Assembly: GCA_038225955.1 (NCBI GenBank)
Contig: JBBRQV010000014.1
Location: forward strand, 1-34,773
DNA from: JAFDZO01 sp038225955
GTDB taxonomy: Bacteria; Bacteroidota; Ignavibacteria; Tepidaquicellales; Tepidaquicellaceae
Length of the DNA stretch: 34,773 nucleotides
Direction of reading: 5' to 3'
The notes under the pieces are model-generated. The model made no database searches, was not told where the DNA came from, and worked only from the letters and a program-made list of their open reading frames with translations. Position numbers and translations under genes: made by a program. Positions 16,743 to 24,458 of the stretch are shown here, one piece after another (within the stretch, counting starts at the first letter, position 1; each line of letters begins with the position of its first letter).

Positions 16743-17168
16743 TCAAGGCAGTACCAGATTTTTACTCATTACTACGCTCCTGTAGTTCGTCACATCCCAT
16801 TGATGAAAGTCTATAAACCTATATCCTCTTTTCTCGTAATATTTTATTAAATGAATTGCTTTCTCTGAAGTATCTAAAGCAAGCTCAGTCTTTCCTTTTG
16901 ATTTTGCATAGCCCTCAAGATAATCCATTAATAATCCGCCAATACCCTGGTTCTGAAGTTCCGGCAGCACGGCAAATTTTCCAAAGTAAGAAACGAATTC
17001 GTTAATGTACCATTCCGGACTGTCTTCTTCTTTCATAAAAATAGAATTGTAATACATAACTGTTGCAATAATTTTATCTTTATCTTTTATAATAAAGCAC
17101 TCACCGTTCTTAAGAAAATTTTTAGTGTACTCTGCAGTTTGGTAGGTTGCCACAAACTTCAAACCCAT
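16743..17168 (-). CDS. GNAT-family N-acetyltransferase (N-terminus probably longer)
   Basis: From ATG 17168 the product is 141 aa. The acetyl-CoA site VLPELQNQGIGGLLMDYLEGYAK has the QxxGxG pattern, and the later ALDTSEKAIHLIKYYEKRGYRF segment is the usual GNAT beta5-alpha4 region, so an acetyl-CoA-dependent transfer to a small molecule or protein is likely; the substrate is unknown. In-frame coding clearly continues upstream of this ATG: the codons before it read SIEELTSLLHSAYKRLAD, the expected first helix of such enzymes. No ATG, GTG or TTG exists between that segment and an in-frame TAG at about 17266-17268. The true start may be CTG 17252 or another non-standard codon, or the start was lost. 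It follows the exporter permease closely and is probably in the same operon. Confidence 0.85.
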   Translation of the reverse strand: MGLKFVATYQTAEYTKNFLKNGECFIIKDKDKIIATVMYYNSIFMKEEDSPEWYINEFVSYFGKFAVLPELQNQGIGGLLMDYLEGYAKSKGKTELALDTSEKAIHLIKYYEKRGYRFIDFHQWDVTNYRSVVMSKNLVLP

Positions 17169-17262
17169 ATCTGCCAGCCGTTTGTAAGCAGAGTGAAGAA
17201 GGGAAGTAAGCTCTTCGATTGAATCGCTTTCTGAAAATTTTGATATATCCAGTGTAAAAAGA

Positions 17263-18393
17263 TTACTCTAATTTTTTACTGAAGCGCAGTGAGCTTAGTG
17301 CAAGAATCACAACTCCAATTCCAAAAAGCGTAAGCAAGTCCTGCCATAAATCAGTAATGCCGTTTCCCTTCAGCACAATACCTCTTATCATTGTAATATA
17401 ATATTTCAAAGGTATTATAGCAGTAATGTATTGCACAAACTGCGGCATATTTTCCACAGGAAAAATAAATCCCGAAAAGAAAAGCATCGGCAGTAAAACT
17501 CCGAACGATGAAGTCATCATTGCCTGCTGCTGTGTTTTTGAAATTGTAGATACAAGCAAGCCAAGCCCGAGCGTTGACAACATATAAATAAACGTGCATA
17601 AAAATAATAGAGGAATACTTCCTTTTATTTCAATGCCGAACCAGAACCTCATTACAGTGAGAACAATAGTTGCCGAGACAAATCCTATTATAATAAACGG
17701 AATAAACTTGCCGAGTATCATCTGGTATGGTTTTATAGGAGTAACGATTAGCTGCTCCAGCGTACCAATCTCTCTTTCCTTTACTATCGCAAGTGAAGTC
17801 AAGCTTGTTGTAACGATTAAAATAATTAATCCTACAATCCCAGGCAGCATATAGTTTCTTGTTGTAAGATTAGGGTTATACCAGACTCTTACTTCGGGAT
17901 TTATTGTGCCTACTATCGTTGTCTTTCTTCCCGTTCTCTCCGCTTTCTCCATCAAAATATTCTGTGAGAATCCTGTAACAATTATCTGTGTATATCCCGC
18001 AGCGATTGCCGCTTTATTACCGTCAGAGCCATCGAATATAATCTGCACATCGGCAGTCTGGTTTGAGTTAATTTTCTTTTCGTAATCCGTTGGGATTACT
18101 ATTGCGGTCAGAACTTTTCCTCTATCCATTAAGTCAGTAAGCTCTTCGTAGCTCGATACATAATAATCCATATTGAAGTAGCCTGACTTTTCAAAAAGCT
18201 GGATGAAGTCACGGCTCGATTGTGACTTATCCCTATCCAGTACAGCAGTATGCACGGTATTCAAATCAAAGTTTGCAGCATAGCCCAGCAATATTAACTG
18301 AATAACAGGCAGCACTAAAACGACAGCAAACATTTTCGGGTCGCGTCTGAACTGAATAATTTCTTTCTTTATGAATTGAATTAGAAGCTGCAT
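17263..18393 (-). CDS. ABC-2 type exporter permease (YbhR-like)
   Basis: A 376-aa inner-membrane protein of the ABC2_membrane_3 family. TM1 is near 22-40 (MFAVVLVLPVIQLILLGYA), a large extracytoplasmic domain follows (about 42-170, containing HTAVLDRDKSQSSRDFIQLFE and VQIIFDGSDGNKA), and five TM segments occupy the C-terminal half. The motif VKEREIGTLEQLIVTPIKPYQMILGKFIPFIIIG is characteristic of this exporter family, and LFFSGFIFPVENMPQFVQYI is typical near the end. It is 27 percent or so identical by eye in pattern to the neighbouring permease, not a recent duplicate. Its start shares one base with the preceding permease stop, suggesting translational coupling. It likely pairs with that permease to form the export channel. 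Confidence 0.9.
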   Translation of the reverse strand: MQLLIQFIKKEIIQFRRDPKMFAVVLVLPVIQLILLGYAANFDLNTVHTAVLDRDKSQSSRDFIQLFEKSGYFNMDYYVSSYEELTDLMDRGKVLTAIVIPTDYEKKINSNQTADVQIIFDGSDGNKAAIAAGYTQIIVTGFSQNILMEKAERTGRKTTIVGTINPEVRVWYNPNLTTRNYMLPGIVGLIILIVTTSLTSLAIVKEREIGTLEQLIVTPIKPYQMILGKFIPFIIIGFVSATIVLTVMRFWFGIEIKGSIPLLFLCTFIYMLSTLGLGLLVSTISKTQQQAMMTSSFGVLLPMLFFSGFIFPVENMPQFVQYITAIIPLKYYITMIRGIVLKGNGITDLWQDLLTLFGIGVVILALSSLRFSKKLE

Positions 18394-19526
18394 TATACCG
18401 TTCTCCTCTGCTTTGCTGTTCTTATAAGCGATATTGTTAAAAAGAATAAGGAGAATATTATGAGGTAAATATACTGCTGCCAGAAAGTTTCTATGCCTGT
18501 TCCCCGTATAACGACGGCTCGTAAAATTATAAGAACAAATTTTGCAGGAGATAAATTAGTAATTATTTGTATCGGCGCAGGCATACTTTCTATTGGGAAA
18601 ATAAATCCCGATAGAATATTTGTTGGAAGCTGTGAAATCAACGTGCTTAACTGAAATGCAACCTGCATTGAATCTGCAATTGTTGAAACAAAAATACCAA
18701 TGCTAAGGCATGCAATAAGATAAAGTATTATCCCTATGAACATATAGAATATACTTCCTTTTATTTCCAAGCCAAATAAAATATGTCCGAGCAATAAAAC
18801 TAAAATTGAAATTATAATTGCCAAAATTATATAAGGAATTATTTTGCCGAGGATTAACTCCAGCGGAGATACAGGCGAAACGTTTATCTGCTCAATAGTA
18901 CCCTGCTCTTTCTCACGAACGATTGAAACTGCTGTAAGCGTAACGCAGATAACAATTAGTATCGTTGCAATGAGTCCGGAAATAAGAAATTCAGTTGTCT
19001 TTAAATCGGGATTGTACCAGAATATCCCTGCAATGTTTATCGGTCTCACTAAATTTACTCCGGCCTTAGCAAAAATATCCAGTGAAATTTTTTGTGAGAA
19101 ACCTAATGTTGCAGCGTTAACATAGTTCATTATAATTGTTGCTGAGTTGCCATTAACTCCGTCAACTAAAAACTGAACGTCAATATTTTGCTTTGAGTAA
19201 AATTTCTTCGAGAAGTCGGCGGGGATGGAAATAACACATTGTATACTTTTATCATCCAGTGAATGATTCACTTCATCGGGAGTTTTAATGTATTTTACTA
19301 TATCAAAATATTCTGATGAATTGAATGTTTTTATAAACTCTCTTGATAGCTCGGATTTATCCTCGTCATAAATTCCCATCTTAATATGGGTCACATCGAA
19401 GTTCAAAGCATAACCGAATAATATAAGCATGAATACAGGATAGAAAAAAATGAGCACAAGCGAGCGCTTATCGCGAACGATTTGCCTGAACTCTTTTTTT
19501 ACTATGGCGTATATTCGTGTAAACAT
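18393..19526 (-). CDS. ABC-2 type exporter permease (YbhS-like)
   Basis: A 377-aa inner-membrane protein with the same architecture as its neighbour: TM1 near 25-43 (SLVLIFFYPVFMLILFGYAL), an extracytoplasmic domain with MGIYDEDKSELSREFIKTF and FLVDGVNGNSA, then five TM segments. The family motif reads VREKEQGTIEQINVSPVSPLELILGKIIPY, and NILSGFIFPIESMPAPIQII precedes the last TM. It starts one base after the second ATPase stop codon and overlaps the next permease by one base, so translation of the operon is tightly coupled. It would form a heterodimer with the YbhR-like permease; exported compound unknown, drugs or other small hydrophobic compounds being usual for the family. Confidence 0.9.
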   Translation of the reverse strand: MFTRIYAIVKKEFRQIVRDKRSLVLIFFYPVFMLILFGYALNFDVTHIKMGIYDEDKSELSREFIKTFNSSEYFDIVKYIKTPDEVNHSLDDKSIQCVISIPADFSKKFYSKQNIDVQFLVDGVNGNSATIIMNYVNAATLGFSQKISLDIFAKAGVNLVRPINIAGIFWYNPDLKTTEFLISGLIATILIVICVTLTAVSIVREKEQGTIEQINVSPVSPLELILGKIIPYIILAIIISILVLLLGHILFGLEIKGSIFYMFIGIILYLIACLSIGIFVSTIADSMQVAFQLSTLISQLPTNILSGFIFPIESMPAPIQIITNLSPAKFVLIILRAVVIRGTGIETFWQQYIYLIIFSLFFLTISLIRTAKQRRTV

Positions 19527-19527
19527 T

Positions 19528-20469
19528 TCAGTTTTTCTTTTCCAGTAATGTTATAAAAACATCTTCAAGAGTGGGGGAGATTTTATCAATTCTTTTTACT
19601 TCTATGTTATCCTTTGCAAGCAGCTCATTGATAAATTTTTTATTTTCTTCTTCAGAAGAGTCCTTATTCAAAATTACGTGAATATAATTACCGAAGATTG
19701 ACGTACTCTCAAAATGTTCTGAATCTTCAAGCATAGTTAACGCATCAATCGTTTTACTGCACTCAATTTCTAAAATTTCAGTCGTGATATATTTTTCTTT
19801 CAGTTCTTTCGGACTTCCACCCGCAATAATTTTTCCGGCATCTATTAATAATATACGATTGCAGAACTCTGCTTCATCTAAGTAGTGAGTTGTAACGAAA
19901 ACTGTTATACCTTCCGATGATAAATCGTTAATCAGGTTCCAGAAATTTCTTCGGGAAATAGGGTCTACGCCTCCAGTGGGTTCATCTAAAAAAACAATTG
20001 TAGGGGAGTGGATAACTGCAGTACCTAATGCTAGGCGCTGCTTTATCCCTGTAGGAAGTGAACCTGTAAGTATTTTTTCTTTTCCATTAAGATTCGAAAT
20101 TTTCAGCACCCATTTTTTTCTTTTTATTAAGTCTTCACCCTCAAGTCCATATATTCCGCCGAAGAAATTTATATTCTCTTCAATTGTTAAATCGTTATAG
20201 AGTGAAAATTTTTGAGACATATATCCTATGTTTCTTTTCACTTGCTCTGATTGAGTTGAGATTGAAAATCCGCCGACCGTTGCATCGCCTGAAGTAGGCT
20301 CAAGAATTCCGCAGAGCATTTTTATCGTAGTCGATTTCCCTGCTCCATTGGCACCGAGAAATCCGAATATTTCTCCTTTTTTCACCTCGAATGAAACGTT
20401 ATTCACAGATGTGAAATCTCCGAACTTCTTCGTTAAATTTTTTACTTCTATGGAGTTAGTTTGACTCAT
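19528..20469 (-). CDS. ABC exporter ATPase with intact H-loop and altered signature motif
   Basis: A 313-aa ABC ATPase. Walker A is GANGAGKS (39-46), Q-loop Q86, Walker B IVFLDEP (158-164) and H-loop VTTHYLDEA (H195). The signature motif reads LPTGIKQ (138-144) instead of LSGGxxQ, so the site it contributes to the partner subunit is probably weakened. The C-terminal about 90 residues, ending ISPTLEDVFITLLEKKN, are the usual drug-exporter ATPase extension. The sequence corresponds to the second half of YbhF, which also has a non-standard signature (recalled, not checked). Its start overlaps the other ATPase gene by 14 bp. Expected to act as a heterodimer with that ATPase on the two permeases. 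Confidence 0.92.
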   Translation of the reverse strand: MSQTNSIEVKNLTKKFGDFTSVNNVSFEVKKGEIFGFLGANGAGKSTTIKMLCGILEPTSGDATVGGFSISTQSEQVKRNIGYMSQKFSLYNDLTIEENINFFGGIYGLEGEDLIKRKKWVLKISNLNGKEKILTGSLPTGIKQRLALGTAVIHSPTIVFLDEPTGGVDPISRRNFWNLINDLSSEGITVFVTTHYLDEAEFCNRILLIDAGKIIAGGSPKELKEKYITTEILEIECSKTIDALTMLEDSEHFESTSIFGNYIHVILNKDSSEEENKKFINELLAKDNIEVKRIDKISPTLEDVFITLLEKKN

Positions 20470-21397
20470 TTACTTTCTCCTCTTTATGAGTCGTTTTCAA
20501 TAAATGAATGAAAACATTTTCAAGTGAAGCGGGAATTATTCTGTGGTCGCTAATCTCTATATTATTTTTATTTAAAATATCTTTAATATTAAAATAATCT
20601 TTTTCATAATTGTCGGCTACAACATTTAGTCTGTCACCAAAGGTCTGTATTTCAAAGTTTGTATTCTCACGAAGTACTTTATCCGATTTTCGTATATCGC
20701 TGCAAACTAACTCAATAACAATTTTATTAAGACTTTCTCTTATATGAGCAGGTGTATCGAGTTTTAAAATTTTTGCATTATCAAATAAAGCAATGCGGTT
20801 GAACCTTTCAGCCTCATCTAAGTAAGGAGTTGAAATTATAATTGTAATATCTTCTTTTATTAAATCGGAAAGGATTTTCCAGAAGTCTCTTCGTGAAATC
20901 GGGTCAACGCCCGTAGTGGGCTCATCAAGAAAAATAATTTTTGGTTTGTGAATTAATGTGCAAGCAAGGGCAAGCTTCTGTTTCATTCCGCCTGAAAGTT
21001 TTCCTGCAAAAAATTTTCTAAAGTCAGTTAGTCTTGTAAACTTAAGCAGCTCATCTCTTCTCTCTTTATAGTTTTTCACTCCATGTATATCTGCAAAAAA
21101 TTCAATGTTCTCATCAACGCTCAAATCAGTATATAAAGAAAATTTTTGCGATAGGTATCCAATATTATTTTTTATCTTCATCTTATCTTTGCGTAAATCG
21201 TACCCCATAATTTCGGCATCACCTTCAGTGGGATTTATCAGCCCACATAGAAGTCGTATAGTAGTTGTTTTTCCTGCGCCATCAGGCCCTACGAAGCCGA
21301 ACATTTCATTTTTATAAATGCTGAAGCTGATGTCGTCAATGCCGATAACATTTCCGTAAACTTTTTTTAGATTTGATATTTTTATTATCTCTTCCAA
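20456..21397 (-). CDS. ABC exporter ATPase with intact signature but missing H-loop histidine
   Basis: A 313-aa ABC ATPase. Walker A is GPDGAGKT (37-44), Q-loop Q84, signature LSGGMKQ (134-140) and Walker B IIFLDEP (154-160). The H-loop position reads ISTPYLDEA, with P191 where the catalytic switch histidine belongs, so its own ATP site should hydrolyse poorly. The C-terminus ends IIPASLENVFIHLL followed by a charged tail. It corresponds to the first half of YbhF, whose first domain also lacks the histidine (recalled, not checked). It begins 2 bp after the HlyD-type gene and overlaps the next ATPase, consistent with balanced expression of the two different ATPases. Confidence 0.92.
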   Translation of the reverse strand: MEEIIKISNLKKVYGNVIGIDDISFSIYKNEMFGFVGPDGAGKTTTIRLLCGLINPTEGDAEIMGYDLRKDKMKIKNNIGYLSQKFSLYTDLSVDENIEFFADIHGVKNYKERRDELLKFTRLTDFRKFFAGKLSGGMKQKLALACTLIHKPKIIFLDEPTTGVDPISRRDFWKILSDLIKEDITIIISTPYLDEAERFNRIALFDNAKILKLDTPAHIRESLNKIVIELVCSDIRKSDKVLRENTNFEIQTFGDRLNVVADNYEKDYFNIKDILNKNNIEISDHRIIPASLENVFIHLLKTTHKEEKVNESN

Positions 21398-21399
21398 TA

Positions 21400-22365
21400 T
21401 TATTTGGTAAAGAGTTTTGCATCAGCAGGCATTCCCGGCTTTAAATCGAATTGAGGATTAGGAATTTCAAGCTTCACTCCAAATACTAGTTTAGTCCTCT
21501 CATCTTTTGTCTGAATATTCTTCGGTGTAAATTCCGCTTCGGGTGATATGAAAATTACTTTACCTTTATAAACTTTATCTTTGTAGCTATCGACTGTTAC
21601 ATCGGCAGTTTCATTTAATTTTATTTTCCCAAGCTCAGTTTCAGAAACGTATATCATAAGATTAACTGTCTCTAAGTCAGAAATCTTTAAGAGAGAAGAC
21701 TGTGGATTTACAATCTCTCCTTTCTCAGAATATTTTTTTGATATTATGCCGTTTACTGGTGCGTAGACGCTGCAATCCGCTATGTTTTGTTTCAGTAAAT
21801 CGTATGAGGAAATCGCGCGGTTGAGATTTGCGCGTGCCGATTCAATATCTTCCGGTCGTGATATATTTTTTATTTTTGTAAGATTATCTTTTGCTGTTTG
21901 ATATTGCGCAGCCGATAAGTCATAGCGCGACATTACATTATCGTAACTCTGCTTAGTAATTGTATTCTCTTTGTACAAATTTTCCGTTCTGTCTTTTTCA
22001 GTCTTCGCGGCATCAAGATTTATCCTTGCCTGCTCTACTAAACTTGCCTGGATTTTAATATCGTTCTTAGTTGCGCCGTTTTTTACAAGGTTATATTGCG
22101 CCTGCGCTAAATCCACTCCTGCCTGCGCAGAGCGGAGCTGTATATCCAGCAAGTCATGGTCGATAGTAAGAAGGAGGTCTCCCTCTTTAACTTTATCTCC
22201 CTCTTTGAAATTAAGTTCGCTTATCTGTCCTGCTACTTTTGAACTGACGGTAACATTCACACTTTCAATTGTACCTGAAGATGTAATTGTATCTGTCTCT
22301 TCTTTCTTTGAACATCCTGAAAAAAATAATACGGACGAGAGCAGTATTATATTAAGATATATCAT
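21400..22365 (-). CDS. HlyD-family membrane fusion lipoprotein of the exporter
   Basis: A 321-aa periplasmic adaptor. The N-terminus is a lipoprotein signal with FSGC (C18). A biotinyl-lipoyl-like half motif (VSSKVAGQISELNFKEGDKVKEGDLLLTID, about 41-70) is followed by a long alpha-helical hairpin (about 75-190, LVEQARINLDAAKTEKDRTENLYK and the return helix), a second lipoyl half (VYAPVNGIISKKYSEKGEIV) and beta-barrel domain ending DLKPGMPADAKL. This matches YbhG-like adaptors that link inner-membrane ABC exporters to an outer-membrane channel. No TolC-type channel is in the operon. The start overlaps the regulator's 3' end by 14 bp. Confidence 0.9.
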   Translation of the reverse strand: MIYLNIILLSSVLFFSGCSKKEETDTITSSGTIESVNVTVSSKVAGQISELNFKEGDKVKEGDLLLTIDHDLLDIQLRSAQAGVDLAQAQYNLVKNGATKNDIKIQASLVEQARINLDAAKTEKDRTENLYKENTITKQSYDNVMSRYDLSAAQYQTAKDNLTKIKNISRPEDIESARANLNRAISSYDLLKQNIADCSVYAPVNGIISKKYSEKGEIVNPQSSLLKISDLETVNLMIYVSETELGKIKLNETADVTVDSYKDKVYKGKVIFISPEAEFTPKNIQTKDERTKLVFGVKLEIPNPQFDLKPGMPADAKLFTK

Positions 22366-23002
22366 ATTTGTGGTTTGAAAAATTCTTATAAATTTTTTTC
22401 CCTTTTGGAGTAAGTATACCGTTCAATAAAATATCAAAGGTATTGTTTACGGCATCGGAGTAGGAAAAATTATGTATTGTCAAAAAATATGGATTTATGA
22501 TTGTACGAATAGAAGTAATAAAAATCTCTATAACAATTGATGGTTGATAATTTTGAACAAGCTCTTCTTTCTGTCCCTGAATGATAATCTTTGAGAGAAA
22601 TAAATGCATCTTCTCATTTCTGAAGTTATCAATTTTTTCCCAGAGGGCAGGAGAGTGAATTTTCATATCGTTCATCCATTTAGGGGAAATAGAGCTAAGT
22701 GTTTTACTGAGAAAACTAAGAAGCGAAATAAATTTTGCAACTGAGTTCTCTTCGAAGTTTACAATCTTTGCAATATGAAGCTGAGTCCGGTTCAGAAAAT
22801 TATTTGTAACTTCGTTAAGCAGTTCATCTTTAGATTTAAAATGTTTGTATATAGTGTTCTTGCTTATCATTAGTCCGGAAGCAATTTCATTGAGAGTTAT
22901 TTTATGAAAACCCTCTTTCATAAAAATATTCTGAGCGTAGAAAGTTATCTTATCCTTTTCTGAAATTGATAATTTATCGTGGGAAACTAAACTGGTCTTC
23001 AT
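22352..23002 (-). CDS. TetR-family transcriptional regulator of the exporter operon
   Basis: A 216-aa regulator from ATG 23002; the frame is open from TTG 23011, but ATG is preferred. The N-terminal helix-turn-helix matches TetR (ITLNEIASGLMISKNTIYKHFKSKDELL, about residues 36-63 from this start), with FMKEGFHKITLNEIA just before it. The C-terminal helical domain (about 70-205) is the variable ligand-binding and dimerisation part and shows no recognisable ligand class. As first gene of the exporter operon it most likely represses its own operon and responds to an exported compound; it may also act on the divergent outer-membrane protein gene. A near-consensus promoter lies so close that the mRNA could be almost leaderless. 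Confidence 0.9.
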   Translation of the reverse strand: MKTSLVSHDKLSISEKDKITFYAQNIFMKEGFHKITLNEIASGLMISKNTIYKHFKSKDELLNEVTNNFLNRTQLHIAKIVNFEENSVAKFISLLSFLSKTLSSISPKWMNDMKIHSPALWEKIDNFRNEKMHLFLSKIIIQGQKEELVQNYQPSIVIEIFITSIRTIINPYFLTIHNFSYSDAVNNTFDILLNGILTPKGKKIYKNFSNHKYDIS

Positions 23003-23008
23003 AGTTTC

Positions 23009-23038
23009 CAAATTAATAATTTTTTCCAGTTATTTCAA
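23009..23038 (-). promoter_or_regulatory. candidate promoter of the exporter operon
   Basis: On the minus strand TTG (23038-23036), a 19-bp spacer and TTAATTTG (23016-23009) match the Bacteroidota promoter layout with one mismatch in the -7 box. Transcription would begin only a few bases before, or at, ATG 23002. Confidence 0.4.
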
Positions 23039-23092
23039 GTAATATTCAAGTCCCGGAACTTATTAAATAATTTATAAGCAATGATTTATCTA

Positions 23093-23108
23093 TTTATTTA
23101 TAAATAAA
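23093..23108. promoter_or_regulatory. perfect 16-bp palindrome, possible TetR operator
   Basis: TTTATTTATAAATAAA is a perfect dyad in the divergent region between the TetR gene and the first outer-membrane protein gene. TetR-family operators are usually palindromes of about this length in such places. The bases are only A and T, so a chance dyad cannot be excluded. Confidence 0.35.
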
Positions 23109-23139
23109 AAATTATTTAATTGCAGTCAATTAAAACTTT

Positions 23140-24249
23140 ATGAGACAAATACTTCTGGCGATTTCGTGTTTATTCTTTTGTAACCTTTCTGCACAATCCT
23201 TTTTTCAATCAGATAAGTATTCAGGAACACTTGCCGAGCTTTACCTTCACAGGCAGCCAAGCGCAAAAGCCGAGGCTATGGGTATGGGTATGGTGGCAAA
23301 TACTGATGCAGACTTTGGTTCGTATTATAATCCTGCTCTAACGAGTCTGGGTAACGGCATCAATGTGAGCACATCTTTTTCAAATCCATATTATGGAGCT
23401 GATAAATCGAAGTTCAATTATTTAGGAGCTTCATATTCTGATAAAAAATTAGGAAGCTTTGGATTAAGCAGATATCACTGGACAATAGGGGAAGAAATTT
23501 TAATCACAAATGAATTTGGAACTGAAGTTGGCATTGCGTATGATTACAGCCTTTCATTATATACATTAAATTATTCCCGCGAATTACCAAACAATTTTTT
23601 TGCAGGTGTAAATATTGGAATAGCTCATATTAATTCTTCAGGAACTCCTGTATACTCTTCCACTGATTTCAAAGATGCATTTACTTTAGACTTAGGTATT
23701 TTGAAAAAAATAACTCTTGATAACCCGTCAAAAAATACAGGACACTCAATATCACTTGGAGCTTCGGTAATAAATATAACCGGTTCAAAAATAAAATCGA
23801 CCTATGAAGGAATTTCCTATGATAATTTACTGCCTGTGGTACTTAGACTTGGCGGTAGTTACAATTTAAAAGTAAAAGGCAAAGGGTTAATTCCCGGCGG
23901 TAATTTATTTGAAAGCTTAACTCTTCTTGAATACAGAAACGTGATTAATTCTAACTACTATAAAACTATTTCATTCGGTGAAGAGTTTACTCTTTCCGAT
24001 ATTTTCATTCTACGTTTAGGATATTTTTCTCAACGCGTGGGGGTGGAAACAATTGACAATATTGGTACTCAGTCAAAATTTACCTATGGCGCAGGTGTAA
24101 AACTTCCCTTGAATAGAATATTTGAAATGAAAAATTCTCTTAGTCTTGGAATTGATTACGTTAACATGTCTCAACCTTCGTTTAGTAAAGGTTATAATAG
24201 TTTGGATAATTTTCAGACATTAGGTGTTAGTCTAAAATGGATTCCTTGA
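23140..24249 (+). CDS. outer-membrane beta-barrel, YNPAL family (PorV/PorQ- or FadL-like), paralog 1
   Basis: A 369-aa secreted protein with signal peptide (MRQILLAISCLFFCNLSAQ) and an all-beta mature region of amphipathic strands. Near the N-terminus it carries LAELYLHRQPSAKAEAMGMGMVANTDADFGSYYNPALTS, in which MGxGxxAN and SYYNPALTSLG recur in the three downstream genes. Later conserved parts are ALNYSRELPNNFFAGVNIGIAH-like, LDLGILKK and a final strand LGVSLKW. The layout resembles PorV/PorQ and other FadL-type FCB barrels that carry a YNPA-type motif, but type IX secretion function cannot be claimed. It is divergent from the exporter operon and is the most distant of the four paralogs in its middle part. 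Confidence 0.78.
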   Translation: MRQILLAISCLFFCNLSAQSFFQSDKYSGTLAELYLHRQPSAKAEAMGMGMVANTDADFGSYYNPALTSLGNGINVSTSFSNPYYGADKSKFNYLGASYSDKKLGSFGLSRYHWTIGEEILITNEFGTEVGIAYDYSLSLYTLNYSRELPNNFFAGVNIGIAHINSSGTPVYSSTDFKDAFTLDLGILKKITLDNPSKNTGHSISLGASVINITGSKIKSTYEGISYDNLLPVVLRLGGSYNLKVKGKGLIPGGNLFESLTLLEYRNVINSNYYKTISFGEEFTLSDIFILRLGYFSQRVGVETIDNIGTQSKFTYGAGVKLPLNRIFEMKNSLSLGIDYVNMSQPSFSKGYNSLDNFQTLGVSLKWIP

Positions 24250-24458
24250 TAATTAATTCTTTTTACAGATCACAATTTAGACCTATTATTAGAACTTCAA
24301 ATTAAAATTGGAGTTGATTTTGTAAAGCAAAGATTGTAATTTCAATCACTTCTTAAATTAATTTACTCGCATAAAATTTTTATACCACTCGTTTAATTAA
24401 CAAACACAGAATAGCCAAAACGTTTACTTTTTTAATCTAACTAATTTAAGTTAAAAAG

